This document shows, one piece after another, positions 24,601 through 35,350 of a stretch of 64,000 nt of DNA. The stretch comes from Lentinula raphanica. Taxonomy: Eukaryota > Basidiomycota > Agaricomycetes > Agaricales > Omphalotaceae. Position 1 is the first letter of the stretch. Every line of letters starts with the position of its first letter. The notes under the pieces were generated by a model. It was not told the DNA's origin and did no database searches. It saw only the letters and a program-made list of their open reading frames with translations. The stretch spans positions 1,240,001-1,304,000 of the forward strand of contig JANVFP010000004.1 in assembly GCA_027919835.1 (NCBI GenBank). Reading direction: 5' to 3'. The position numbers and the translations under genes were made by a program.

Positions 24601-24992
24601 CCAACACACCCACCACACCAAGGATGTCCTCTACACCATCTACCCCTCGCTTCTCTCACTATACAATATCCGCAGATCCCGACCGCTTCGACGATGACTT
24701 ACCCTCCCAACGTTATGAAAAACGCAGAATATCATCTATGACCACTTCTGCGGTTTCTGTTTCCAGCTCTATCCGAGGCGTCGACTTGAACCATGGTCCC
24801 AGCGGCAACGGGTCTGCTACTATGACTAGCATGAGCAGTGCTAGTGAACCCTCGACGCCACGAACTCCAATGCCCGATACCCCTACGATCACTCTCACTG
24901 AAAGTGAGAAGAAACATGTGAGGATGTGGATCAGGCAATGTCCGACGTTGCGAAAGGTTGTGTTTATTTCTGGTGCTGAGTGGGGTGCGTGA
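21652..24992 (+). CDS. Large F-box-like protein with disordered flanks
   Basis: Three exons (21652-23739, 23800-23922, 23976-24992) encode 1,075 aa. The first 280 residues are Ser/Thr/Gln-rich with basic patches. An F-box-like helix set follows at about residues 283-325 (GLRELPIEILVQVFHLIPRK, then APLSKNFCRAALVVIYGKL). Leu-rich segments with spacing typical of LRR-like folds (MTHLTTLTLPRFS, NITTLNLPRLFDLP) continue. The C-terminal third is Pro/Ser/Thr-rich and ends SEKKHVRMWIRQCPTLRKVVF. I infer an SCF substrate receptor. Intron 1 (60 nt) is a multiple of three with no stop, so its splicing cannot be proved from the frame. Confidence 0.7.
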
Positions 24993-25326
24993 AGGATATG
25001 TGGTACTCGAGGGGTACAGCCTGAGTGATCTTGATTTTCGGGTGTCTTTCAAAATTATCATATGTACTTCCTAAATTATCTAACATTGGATATTTGCGCT
25101 CACATACTGTACGGGTACACAAGAGGAATCACATCTTTTCTGGTTGCATGATTTCTGCGAACTCTCATGTCGTCGAAGTGCAGAGTATGTACACCAAACA
25201 CGTTTGATGTTTACTATTTGGAGGCTTGAGTTTCGTCGCGTGTCACTGTCATGTCAGCGTGTCGGGCGCTTATTCACTTTTCTTTCTTGGACGCCAACTT
25301 TCAAGTTTTTTTTGCGGTTCCATACG

Positions 25327-26056
25327 ATGCATTCCTTCTTCACTCGCGTCAACAACGTCTCCGCGCTCCTGTCGTCATGTACCATGGCTCTCTTAGCCGC
25401 GATCACCATCGCCTCGCTCCTCCAAGAGGCGATCTATCCTCCCCAAATCCATGGTCAAATCAGCATGAAGCCAGTCAAAGTGTTCAACGCCAAGGCACCT
25501 CGACAACGAAGGAAACAAGAGATGGCTTTTCTGAACTTTAATATGACTGCTGGTGCGTATCCTTACTGCTACAGAACGTCTGTGTCATTCCTAAGCGTTG
25601 CCCATATATCAGATCTTACGCCGTTGTTTACGTGGAACACGAAACAGCTCTTCTTGTCGTTGGAAGCCGAGTACGAAAATGCTCAAGGGGTCAGTATCAT
25701 TCCTTATTTCCGCTGCTCGATGCTCAATGTGTGATTATGCATAGGTCAACAACACCGTCGTCTTATGGGATCGTATCGTCCGTCGTCCAGAGGATGCGCG
25801 AGTGAGGGTCATCGGAGCAAAGAACAAGTATGCTTTCAAAGAAATCGGAGGAAAAGGCTTCAGCAAAGGGTGCGCATCGTCCTTGCTCATTCTCGCTGTC
25901 TTCTTCTCTCACCTTATTATTTTTCTCTCGAACAGTGCTGCCACTAATGCTTCCTACGCGCTCAAGTACAACCTCATGCCCTATGTGGGGGTGCTGCGGT
26001 ATGGAGAGGCGGCGAGGATATCCGATGTCCCCTTCGACGTAAGGGAGGAACTTTGA
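25327..26056 (+). CDS. SPC3: Signal peptidase complex subunit 3 (SPC22/23 family)
   Basis: Exons 25327-25552, 25613-25689, 25745-25869 and 25936-26056 encode 182 aa, the normal size. The N-terminus (MHSFFTRVNNVSALLSS) leads into one membrane helix (about residues 15-36). The lumenal part has the family signatures KAPRQRRKQEMAFLNFNM, DLTPLFTWNTKQLFLSLEAEY, NNTVVLWDRIV and YALKYNLMPYVGVLRYGE. It is a type II ER membrane protein required for signal-sequence cleavage; the glycosylatable NNT and NAS sites fit the lumenal side. This is the intact member of the local triplication and presumably the working gene. Confidence 0.93.
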
Positions 26057-26572
26057 TAGAACCCTCCGAATCCAGTGCTATTAAATTATTTAAATCCAAC
26101 CAACCTTCGGTTTTCGGTCGAATAATCCCACTGCTCGATGATCTTGAATAATGAATTCAAGCTGGAGCTTGAGTCCCAAAGCTTTCTGGAAGACTTTGTG
26201 TAGCTCAACAATCCTTTGCCCAAGTGATGATGAAGTCGTACCTACTTCCTGATTCTCTATGTTGTCTACTGGTACTTGGCCCCGAGGCTATCTGGGATCA
26301 ATGTTGTTGAGACTCCGTCTAATTTCTCTGAGTTGAGCGTGCGCGCGTCTTTGGGCACCTGTAGATCGACGCGACGGTCAACGCGTATAGTGTTTCCTTC
26401 GACGAGAGCCCGTACTTGAATCGACTTGAACGTCACCGGGCCGTAATAGCCGACTGAGATGATTCTTGTTTTCAGCTAGGTTGCGCTTTGGCACCGACGT
26501 CATTTCCAGAACTGCATTTTTTTTGCTCGACATGGGTACTTCAAAGTCGTCATTTTCTGTCCAGCATGGGTG

Positions 26573-26580
26573 TATAAAAG
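26573..26580 (+). promoter_or_regulatory. TATA box of the four-TM gene, copy 1
   Basis: TATAAAAG lies 34 bp before the ATG at 26614. The corresponding sequence is missing from copy 2, where an insertion begins just upstream. Confidence 0.5.
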
Positions 26581-26613
26581 CTGCCTCAAGTAACTTGAAT
26601 CCATACGTCCTAC

Positions 26614-27235
26614 ATGGCTACTCGTTCGCGCCAGTTATTCTACGCCTGCTTCATCCTCATTTCTATACTCATCGGCTCACTTCTTGATCGGCTCAAGCAA
26701 TCTTATGCCGATCTTATACGCGGTCTATACATCGACATTGCACTCTTTTCATTGTTGCCCTTGTCGTTCCTCGTCACAGTCATTTCTTTACCAGTCAGGC
26801 GTAGTGTGGAGGGAAGCACTCAATTGGCAGGACAACCAAAAGATACTGTCGCACTCCTTGGATGCGTTCATACTTGGTTGAATCTTAGTAGGCTTGTGTC
26901 AGGTACGCCCTTCATCCGTAGCTTTCATACTCTATATAGGCTCACTGTATCATCATCCAGCCATCTCTTCGGATTGTTCCAGTTGCACCATCCCGAGCCC
27001 ACTATTCTTCGCCTTCTGCTACGGACCCAACGCGATTGTTGTCTCCTTGTTGCTCACAATCATCTTCTATGGATTGTGTCTCCGTGCTTGTGGCATCAAC
27101 GAACGTCGCTGGGGATATTTCGAATCTGTCTATAGCACAGTGATGTATCCATTGGAAGGGTTGTTGGACCTTTTCCAGCACAATGTCACCTTCTTCAGAG
27201 GAGGATCAGGACAACGAGAAGAAACAGGACAATGA
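26614..27235 (+). CDS. Unrecognised four-helix membrane protein, copy 1
   Basis: Two exons (26614-26902, 26961-27235) encode 187 aa. Hydrophobic segments lie at about residues 8-24 (LFYACFILISILIGSLL), 38-58 (IDIALFSLLPLSFLVTVISL), 78-97 (VALLGCVHTWLNLSRLV) and 113-140 (LFFAFCYG...LLLTIIFYGLCL). A Cys-Gly pair follows helix 4 (RACGINERRWGYF) and the tail is polar. The intron acceptor at 26960 was preferred over one at 26939 because it gives a normal 58-nt intron and is the site conserved in copy 2. I do not recognise the family. It lies about 560 bp downstream of SPC3 and duplicates with it. Confidence 0.65.
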
Positions 27236-27838
27236 GAATGATGTAGGTCATCTTTTCAAAATTGTGAGATCAGACACAGTTTTCTGATACTAGCTCTTTT
27301 AGGTTGTGAGATGTCGACTCGAAACGACGAGAGCCCTTTCGTATACGCGTTCTTTCCGATTCAATTCCCGCGATGCTTCAGCCTGATTCATGCCCCAGAA
27401 CGAAGATATTTCTCTGTCTTCTCTTCATCCACGATCTTTATGTTATCTTCATGTTTATGACATTGTTATCTGGGAGTTCTTTGCAATCTGTCAGCTTTTG
27501 TTCGATGCTCTCTGGTTTAGAGTACCTAGACGCAGGTAAACCTTAAATGATTCAGATCTACTAAAGATCTCGATGCTACTACAGTACATACCCAATACAT
27601 GTCTATTACCACTATTACCCCGCAATACCGATCGACAAGTTACATTGTGATCCAACGTTGCACTGACCGTCGTCGGCTGTTGTCGGTGTCGTGTGTGGGT
27701 GTCGGCAGTGTGTGACTGTCAGCGCGTTGGGCGCTTGCTTATAGAGGCTTATAGGCGCTTAATCACGGTTCTTTCTGCAACTACAACTTCAAAACTTGTT
27801 CAACTTGAACTTCGATTTCTTCCTTCTTGTTTGATAAG
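27236..27838. other. Spacer between units 1 and 2
   Basis: The 3' flank of copy 1 of the membrane gene, then GT-rich sequence (near 27675-27720) and the diverged SPC3 promoter of unit 2. No gene. Confidence 0.5.
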
Positions 27839-28493
27839 ATGTGTTCCTCCTGCACTTGTACACTCGCATCAACAACATCTTTGCACTCTTGTCCCCATGC
27901 TCTATGGCACTTCTAGCCGCAATCACCATCGCTTTGCTCCTTCAAGAGGCAATATATTCTTCCTAAATCCATGCTCAAATCAGCCTGAAGAGGCCTGAAG
28001 CCAGTGTGGAAGCACCTCGACAAAGAAGGAAACAAGGAATGGCCTTTTTGAACTTCAATATGACTGCTGGTGCATATCCTTGCTGCTACAAGATCTCTGT
28101 GTCATTCATGGGATGATGCTCGTATATCAGATCTCACGCCGTTGTTTTACGTGGAACACGAACAGCTCTTTTTGTCCTTGAAAGCCGAGTACGAAAATGT
28201 TCAAGGGGTCAGTGCGAACTCACAACGCTCCTGCTCGCAGCTCAATGGATGGCCAACAACACCGTCTTCCCATGGGACTATATCATCCGTCGTCGAGAGG
28301 ATGCGCGAGTGAGGGTCATCGGAGCAAGGAACAAAAAGTTCTCATCTGTAGTTCTTTTTTTTTTTCAAAAAGTGCTGCCACTAATGCTTCCTACGCGCTC
28401 AAGTACAACCTGATGCCCTATGTGGGGGTGTTGCGCTATGGAGAGGCGGCGAGGTTATCCGATATACTCTTCGACGTAAGAGAGGAGCTTTGA
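27839..28493 (+). pseudogene. SPC3 pseudogene (unit 2)
   Basis: The stretch aligns with the whole SPC3 gene of unit 1. An extra short block right after the start codon region shifts the frame, a CAA codon of the parent has become TAA near 27965, the segment before the membrane-proximal KAPRQRRKQ motif carries indels, and the sequence around 28340-28375 has lost the exon part encoding the YAFKEIGGKGF motif and become a T tract. The last exon (NASYALKYNLMPYVGVLRYGE to the stop at 28491) is still well preserved. It cannot give a functional subunit. Confidence 0.85.
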
Positions 28494-28993
28494 TAGTGGG
28501 CTCTGTAAATTCAGTGCTGTTTGACTATTTATTCAAGCTGACAATTCAACCAACCTTTGGGTGTAGATCAATTTTAATAATGACTACAGGTTGGAGCCCG
28601 AGTCCCAAAGATGTTTGGGAGGATTTGTTGCGCTCAACAATCCTCTGGGTAGAGTTGTTCGCCAGGTTCTTATACCTGAATCTCTATGTTGTCTACTTGA
28701 CCACACCGGTCCCTGGGCTATCTGTGCAAATTGTCTGATCGATGTTGTTGAGCCTCCGTACGCCTCCGTCTCATTTGTCTTAGTCGAGCGCGCGCGCACC
28801 TCTTTGGGGACCTGTAGATCGACGCGATGGTCAACACGTATAGTGTTACCTGAAACTCTGTTTATACGAGGCAGTCGCCCGTACTCGAATCGAGTCTAGA
28901 TTGGCAATTCGACGTCATTCAACATTTGTTTCAAAACTGCGTTCTCTCCTCTCAACATGGGTATGTACTTCAAGCTGTCATTTTATGTCCAGC

Positions 28994-29935
28994 TAGTCTC
29001 TCATTGCCTTACTATGACTATCTTATCCAGGCTTCTCTTGGACTATCATGGACCTGTACCCAGATGTCTAGATGCAGGCAATCCACAACTCCTGTCCATG
29101 ACAGCAACAAACACTGCCATAACACTGACAGTAGAATGGCAGTGTTGTTTGATACTGTCACATTTCAATCACTTCAGCAGTCACAGGTCACAGCAGTCAA
29201 AATTTTGCTGAAATGTCACAGATGTCACAGGTCCCTACAGCTCCTGCCGAAAAAAAATTCCCATGCTGGACAAAAATGTTGCCCGTAGGCCGAAAATGGC
29301 CTTGACCTGCCGAAATTTTTCCGTAAGGTCACAGATGAACAACAGCCCTGCTGAAAATAAAATTTCGGCAGGTCTGTCACAGGTCACACCCCCTGCCGAA
29401 CTGATTGAAATGGGACAGTAACACCGTTACAATGTGCATGGAAATTTTTTTAAATTCTCTCACACCTAAGACAGTAAGACTTCAGAGGACTTGAGATTGT
29501 CGGGCGATGTGGATGATGAATCGATGAATCATAGGTGTAGACTATATCTTCTTTTTTTCTCACACACAGTGGAAAGACTTCAGAAACCTCTCCTTTCTTG
29601 GATGAAAAATCTCACTGACCCATATGAGTGCTGTACAGTTACTGGTACTAAGTAATGCCCGCTGTGAAATGGGTCAACCTGGCAGTGGCAAGTGGGTCAT
29701 TTTGGATGTACAAGCTCAAGTGAAAATATGTAATATGAAATGGTAATCAGCCTCTCCGCAAGATGCATGCACACATATGCTGACCATTCCAAAGTGTAAC
29801 ATATCAATGGTGCCCAAGAAATCTGCAAAAATAACAGCAAAAAAAAACCTTTAAGGTGGCCCAATTCCCGGCAGGCATTAGTATCTCAAATAGGCGCTGG
29901 CCATATCAACCTGATTTGGCACAAGTCAACCTTTC
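28994..29935. mobile_element. Insertion of about 0.9 kb upstream of membrane gene copy 2, with MITE-like inverted repeat
   Basis: Relative to unit 1, homology stops after TGTCCAGC (28993) and resumes near the ATG of copy 2. Inside is a 27-bp imperfect inverted repeat at 29154-29180 and 29393-29419 (three mismatches), enclosing repeated CTGCCGAA and GTCACAGGTCAC words, and a perfect 11-bp hairpin at 29110-29120/29136-29146 (AACACTGCCAT). There is no transposase frame. Target duplication was not identified, so the borders and the number of insertions are uncertain. Confidence 0.5.
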
Positions 29936-29943
29936 TTCTTTAC

Positions 29944-30584
29944 ATGCACACTCGTCTTTGGCAATCGCTCTACATCTTCTTCATTGTCTCCTCAACCCTC
30001 ATATTGGCACTTCTTGACCTGCTCAAGCAATTCTATGCTGAGAAACTTGAAGTCATGCTCGATATGTACATCAACATTGCCCTCTTTCTCTGGTTGCCCT
30101 TGTCATTTTTTGTGACAACCAAGGTCTTAACGGTCGGACCTGCGGGGTTTGGTGTAGGTAACAGTCAAACAGGATTAAAAGATTCTGTCGCACTCTTGGG
30201 ATGTGCTCAGACTTGGCTGATTCTTAATAGTATTATGTCCCGTACGCCATTCATCCAGGGAGTTTATACTTTTTATGGGCTCATATCATCATTCATCCAC
30301 CACTAGCTATCTCTGCTCATGCCAACTTCAGCTGCAACATTCCCAGCTCGCTGTTCTTCGCATTCTGCTATGGATCCCTGACACTTATCGTCTCTTCATC
30401 ACTCACAATTATTATCTATGGACTGTGTCTCCAGGCTTGTGGCATCGAGAAACGTTGCTGGGGATACTTCCAACCCGTTCATGGCATGGTGATGATTCCA
30501 TTGTTGTTGTTTCAACACATCGCCACCTTCTTGGAGAAATACCGAGTGGTGAGACATTCAGATGGACCAGGACGGACAGAATGA
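29944..30584 (+). CDS. Four-helix membrane protein, copy 2
   Basis: Two exons (29944-30241, 30307-30584) give 191 aa in one clean frame. The helices and the motifs LPLSF, DSVALLGCAQTWL, LFFAFCYG, IYGLCLQACGIEKRCWGYF match copy 1; length differences are whole codons. The intron keeps the donor (CC|GTACGCC) and an acceptor (CCACTAG) aligned with copy 1, while the alternative upstream acceptor of copy 1 is destroyed here. The retained frame beside a dead SPC3 copy suggests selection, but its promoter has been replaced by the insertion upstream, so expression is uncertain. Confidence 0.55.
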
Positions 30585-30679
30585 TGTAGGTGATCTTTTG
30601 GGGACATCGTGAGAGGAATAATGTGTTCTGATACTCTACAGCTCTTTCAGTAGGTTATGAGGTGTTGACTCGAAAGGAA

Positions 30680-31204
30680 GCTGTGTTTGCGCAATGATAC
30701 ACGTATTCCTTTTGTTCGTTGTTCAAATAGTATGCCAATTGATTATAACTCAGTGCATGGTTAACCGTTTAACACTCGCTCTTATATCTGGTTCATGATC
30801 AGCTGTTCTGAGGTCATCTCGAGTGTCTTGAACATCATTGAGTTCCTCTAAGTAATCAATGGTCAGACAGTCGCTCAATAGATTTCCATGTTGTAGTCTT
30901 GTTCGGTGTGTGATGAGGTGTGATGTTGCATGTGGTGTATAGTATATCTTTACAAGTTGCTATAGACTGTCAAACTCCTTGGAATTGATCCAAAGTAGAT
31001 GAACGCTTTGCTTCAAGTACGTATAGTACTGAAGCGCTATGGATCTCTATGGATACATTTCATTGATCCTAGCATCATCTTACTCTGACCTTGCAAATCG
31101 TTCCTTTGTTACACGCAAGGGTACATTCTCTCCACGTACAAGAAAGCAATGTATTGTAATTTCCCAGGTTTCACTGAAGTTTGAACAGCGCTGAATTTCA
31201 CCGT
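30680..31204. other. Spacer between units 2 and 3
   Basis: AT-rich, repeated TGATGAGGTGTGATG-like words near 30910, no gene. Confidence 0.4.
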
Positions 31205-31790
31205 ATGATGATGTGATGTCAACATGTGACCGGCGCTTAGTTACTTTTCTTTCTCGATTTTCAACTTGTCCAATTTTTTTCTGCACTCTTTCTTCAGTCA
31301 CATTACAACATCTTTGCACGGTCCTAAAGGGGGTCTGACCGAGATTGGCTCGTTGAGCGAGAACCACAAAGGCTCGGTATGTCCTTGTCCTCTGATTACC
31401 ATTGAATCCAAAATTCCTGCAGGAATCATATGAGTAACACAATTTGTGAACCGTTCATACCTTCGCATCCAACCAATTTGAGGTAACGGAACCTCGCTTT
31501 GAGAACTTAGCGGGTGTAAGGAGATGACCTTGTTGTCTTGATGTTGTCCTTACAATCATTCTCTATGGATTGTGTCTCCAGGCTTGTGGCATTGACGAAC
31601 GTCGCTGGGGATTTTCGATCTATCCATAGCACAGTGACTTTTCCATTGACATGGTTAATGGATCTTTTCCAACACATTGTCACCTTCTTCAGAGAAGGAT
31701 CGGGACAAAGAGAATGATGTAGGTCGTCTTTTGGAAATATCATGAGTTTAGACATACTGATAGTATTATGATACTAGCAGTCTTGGATCA
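31205..31790 (+). pseudogene. Remnants of unit 3: SPC3 5' flank and 3' part of the membrane gene
   Basis: 31205-31320 resembles the promoter and first bases of SPC3 (GGCGCTTAGTTAC, TTTCTTTCT, CAACATCTTTGCAC). 31525-31710 resembles the second exon of the membrane gene (IILYGLCLQACGIDERRWG) but is broken by frame shifts and stops right after that motif; 31711-31790 matches its 3' flank. Everything in between has been lost or replaced. Confidence 0.7.
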
Positions 31791-32116
31791 TAAGATGGTT
31801 AAGAACGATGAGGATTCGATTCGACCCGGTGCCTGCGTTGCGTTCAGGTCTATGACCTGCATACTAGATGATAGTGCCTGCCTGTTGTTTGTATAAGTTG
31901 TATGAAAGAGCTAATGAGTCTCGTCCACTTTTATGATGCAAATTCAGAAAGGAAATCTGGTCATTGCTAAACGTTGGCTTAACGTTTGTTGTTCGCCAAC
32001 GATGACCTTGTATGAAAATGAAAATCGAAGTTAGTGTACGGCTACTAGCCGGGCTCGGCTGAAACTTGACCGGATCATCGGCCCAAGTCGCAGTCAAAGC
32101 ACCTTCTGCTGCTTTC
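31791..32116. other. Promoter region of the cullin-fragment gene
   Basis: About 330 bp with no gene. The coding frame of the next gene is open for 17 codons before its first ATG at 32117. Confidence 0.4.
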
Positions 32117-33154
32117 ATGTCATCGTCCAAAGGAAAACAAGTTGCAGGACACATTCCTCCTCTCCCAAACCCTCCAACAGGCAGCGCCAACCCTGCTGCC
32201 TCTCTATCCTCACTCTGGGCCTATATCACCCCAGCCTTGGACCACATCGTGAAGAGTAGCACGAACAACACAGACAAAGCCCCTGCAATCGACGTAGACT
32301 TTTACGCTGGTGTCCACTCGGCTTGTTACAACTAGTAAGTGTTATTTTACTTACATTTCTCCAGTTAATAACCCATCGATCCCAGTATAACGTCCCAGAC
32401 TGAGACGTTCAACTCTCTCGCAGCTCGTCAGAGCACTGAAATACCAATGTCCGGAATGGATCTCTACAACCAACTCGACCGGTATTTTGGAGACGCAGCA
32501 CGAGACCTACTCCTTGGTGCTCCCCAGGATGATTCCGACCTCATCCATTACATCCTCTTCTCCTTCAAACGCTACTCAGTCGGCGCGCAGTCCGCCAACC
32601 GTCTCCTCAATTACGTCAATCGACATTATGTCAAACGAGCCGTCGACGAGGACAAAGGCTGGCTTACCATTGGAGATGTCATCGAACGCGTCGCAAAGAG
32701 CGCAAAAAGCACAGATACTCGTGATCAGTTAACATGGAAGTTGCGAGAAAAGAGAGCGGACGAGCTGAGGAAATGGGGAGATATCGATGCAGGACCTGAG
32801 GCTTTGGCAGAAGCAGAATCCTGTGCGGAAGCATCCAGTTCAGCTGATCGTATCATCCCTATCTCGTCTCTTGCTCACCGTCAATTTCGCTTGGAGGTCA
32901 TCGAACCTTTGATCGCTGTTCCTAAAATCAAGAAAAAAGGGGGCAAGAAGAAGATACCGAAATCCAACGGTGTAGGACCAAAGGCTCGTTTGGCTCGGGC
33001 AGTCAAAGAGCTACTGGAGTCTTCAGAGATAGAAGAGGAAGAAAAAACGAGATTGGCGTCTGAACTAGCAACGATGCTAAGAAAGGTCGGGGTTCGTCCG
33101 GATCATCCACTTCGGAAGAGGCTGTCGAAGAATCCCGCACCCGCACCCTCGTGA
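32117..33154 (+). CDS. Cullin N-terminal-domain-only protein (CUL1-like)
   Basis: Two exons (32117-32334, 32386-33154) encode 328 aa, against about 750-800 for a full cullin. The N-terminal 200 residues follow CUL1/Cdc53 cullin repeat 1: LWAYITPALDHIV, DFYAGVHSACYNYITSQ, GMDLYNQLDRYF, then YSVGAQSANRLLNYVNRH and YVKRAVDE. After about residue 250 a Lys-rich stretch (KIKKKGGKKKIPK) and a charged helix replace the rest. The cullin homology domain, the RBX1-binding part and the neddylation lysine are absent. In full cullins this N-terminal region contacts SKP1/F-box adaptors, so I infer a decoy or regulator rather than a ligase scaffold. Confidence 0.7.
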
Positions 33155-33949
33155 AAGTACATACACAGCATGTGTTGTGTGTACGTTTGGATAATATACG
33201 GATAATCTCCATATTCAATGAGAGTACACAGATCATTCCCAGTGGTTTCGAAAGCCAATGATATCATCGCAGGCTTCAAGTATCGTTCCCTCAATTTGCA
33301 ACAGTAAGATTAAATTTCTGAATGCGGCTTCCAATTCCCCACTGCAGGTAGCAGGGAAAATACTGGCAAGAAAAGCTTCATCTGCTAGCACTCCACGAAA
33401 GAGTTGGACGAATTCATTGATCATGATGATATGATTTAGTCATGATGTCTCGATTAGGGGCACGGTCCCCTCATACAGAAAGCAAGTCAAAAGAAATCAA
33501 GCTAACTTCATTAAAAGAAACTGCAGCTGTAATTATCGTGAGATATAGAATAAAAATCTGAGAACACAAAAGAGAACAAGAGAGTCAATAAGCAATTGGG
33601 GGGAGGGGGGCATCTATTTGTCGATGCTACTAGAATTTCCTGAAATGCTGAGCAAGGAAAGCAGCATCTCAGAGTCGCACACTGGCAGACAATCTGAGAA
33701 TAAGCAATAGACCATATTAGTGATGGGTGAGTTAGAAAACCGGTGAAAGAGCCTTGAGAAGAATCAATTATAGATGTAGTAGTAATAGCGTGAGGAGAAG
33801 GGGAAATATGGTAAGCAGACGGAAGACAGGTAAAAACACCATAGGACAGATATGAGATGGCACAGAATGCAGCTGAAGGCAAGTACGGTGGGGATGGTGA
33901 CTGGTCAATGTAGACCTCAGGAGGGACTAGGACCAAACACCGTCAGACT
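33155..33949. other. Convergent intergenic region
   Basis: Shared 3' flanks of the cullin-fragment gene and BTB gene A. It includes AG-rich tracts near 33590-33612 (GGGGAGGGGGG). The 33800-33950 part resembles the 3' flank of BTB gene B, so the BTB duplication extends past the stop codon. No gene was supported. Confidence 0.45.
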
Positions 33950-35350
33950 TCATACCAGGAACCTGAAAGATAAACGGGAGAAACTTGGAATGTCCGCACA
34001 AAAAGCTTTCATGGTAGACATGAATGCCAGGGCGGCATGATAATCATTGAACGTGAGTTGGAGGCAATGAGAGCTAATCCGCATGATGCCGTTGGGCATA
34101 CGGAGTCGAGCCAAGGGCTTGGTGTGTAGCTCGACCCTTGTGGACCAGGTGCGGATCATTTCGAATAACAGTTCGTTCGATGTCGAGAAAGCTGGTGAAT
34201 CTCGTGTCATGGTGACTTTGATGGATGTTATCCGTTTGTTCATCTCTAGTGTTACAATCTTTGATCTCGAATCAGGAAATGTGTCCCAAACGAGAGACGT
34301 GAAATCAACATCGGTTTCGATCCTGCGATGGTTCAAGGTGAAGACTCCCTTCTCGGATACAGATGGACAGAGCCTATCACGCAGACCCATCAGGCGTACA
34401 GCGGTCGGAACGCCGAGTTTTTCGACATCGCCTTCTGTAAGTGAACGTGATCGTTGCAGAATATCGTTGAACGCTGGTGCGAGCCAAGAATGGATATCGT
34501 AAGTTCGTGCGAGAACAATCTTGTCGACAGGATCGACATTGGGTAGTTTTTCAACAGTGGAAATCGCGTGCGTCTTAACCTCATTCATTCCCCACTTCTT
34601 TGAAAGCCTGAGGACTGCCTCCCACTGCGGGAAGGATAGAACTTCGGGCTCTGATTTGAAGTTTCGACTAGCGGAACATTCATGTCAGCGTAAAGTTGAT
34701 ATACTACAAACGGTGATGGAGTCGCTCACGGGAAACACAGTACCCTCAACAGCTGTCGAAAGTCATCCCTTGAAATCCCGTTGAGGATAATGGGGTTCTC
34801 TTTTGTGAGGCCATCAGTAGATTTGTCCGCCATATCTTGAAAATACGATGACTGGGCAGCAAGGAATTTGATTGGGAATCGGAATAAACATGCATCGACC
34901 TATGTATACCGAGCAGCAAGGTGTTGGTGGATGTAGCCTACGTGTATGTGCCTGGTATAAACCACTCACCAGGAAAGTTCGACAATCATAGCAGAAATCT
35001 GTATCTTGATATTTCGCGGTTGGCGTGACCTCCCGCGCAGTAGGCAAGACTACTTGGTTTAAAGAGGCGGGGACAAGAGACAAGTGATTGTGACTGGATA
35101 CGGGCGGTCCAGATTGTGCAATGGCTGTTAAATCTCCGGCCTCTCCGCTGCTCGATACTTCGACCAGAGCCTGACAAGCAAGATTAGTGAGTCAATGAAA
35201 TCGTCCAGCAAGGTTTTCCAAATTCCGAAACACAGTACCTTGTCGACGTTCAACTTGGAGTTCGATCGTGAAAGGTCAGTACTATACTAGTGTTCGTAAA
35301 AACGAAACGGGAAATTTAAAACTGACCTTAGAATTCTCAGTAGAGTCCAT
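33950..35350 (-). CDS. BTB/POZ-domain protein A
   Basis: Five exons (35350-35327, 35253-35239, 35170-34970, 34899-34730, 34667-33950) encode 375 aa. The BTB core runs from DTDFCYDCRTFL through VDACLFRFPIKFLAAQSSYF to ENPIILNGISRDDFRQLLRVL, followed by the helical part RNFKSEPEVLSFPQWEAVLRLSKKW (only pieces quoted). The C-terminal half has a conserved VDPVDKIVLARTYDI and KLGVPTAVRLMGLRDRLCPS. Such proteins are expanded in agaricomycetes and are often thought to be CUL3 adaptors. Exons 1 and 2 are only 24 and 15 nt and encode MDSTENSK and LNVDK. It is a tandem paralogue of gene B. Confidence 0.8.

Larger units (their letters stand above)
25210..31790 (+). repeat. Three direct, diverged copies of an SPC3 + four-TM-gene unit
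   Basis: Unit 1 spans about 25210-27320, unit 2 about 27690-30680 and unit 3 about 31205-31790. Shared landmarks include the SPC3 5' flank (GGCGCTTA then TTCTTTCT), SPC3 exon sequence, the spacer after SPC3 (CCCAAAG... CTCAACAATCC), the membrane-protein gene, and its 3' flank (ATGATGTAGGT). Unit 1 is intact, unit 2 has a broken SPC3 and a large insertion, and unit 3 keeps only the outer pieces. Copies were recognised by eye; boundaries are approximate. Confidence 0.8.

Noticed and set aside
26903..26939. Alternative 37-nt intron in membrane gene copy 1
   Set aside because: It would keep the frame, but 37 nt is very short and the acceptor is absent from copy 2, whereas the acceptor at 26960 is shared by both copies.
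33233..33424. 63-codon minus-strand frame with helical look
   Set aside because: No homology, no splice context and it lies in the 3' flank of two convergent genes.
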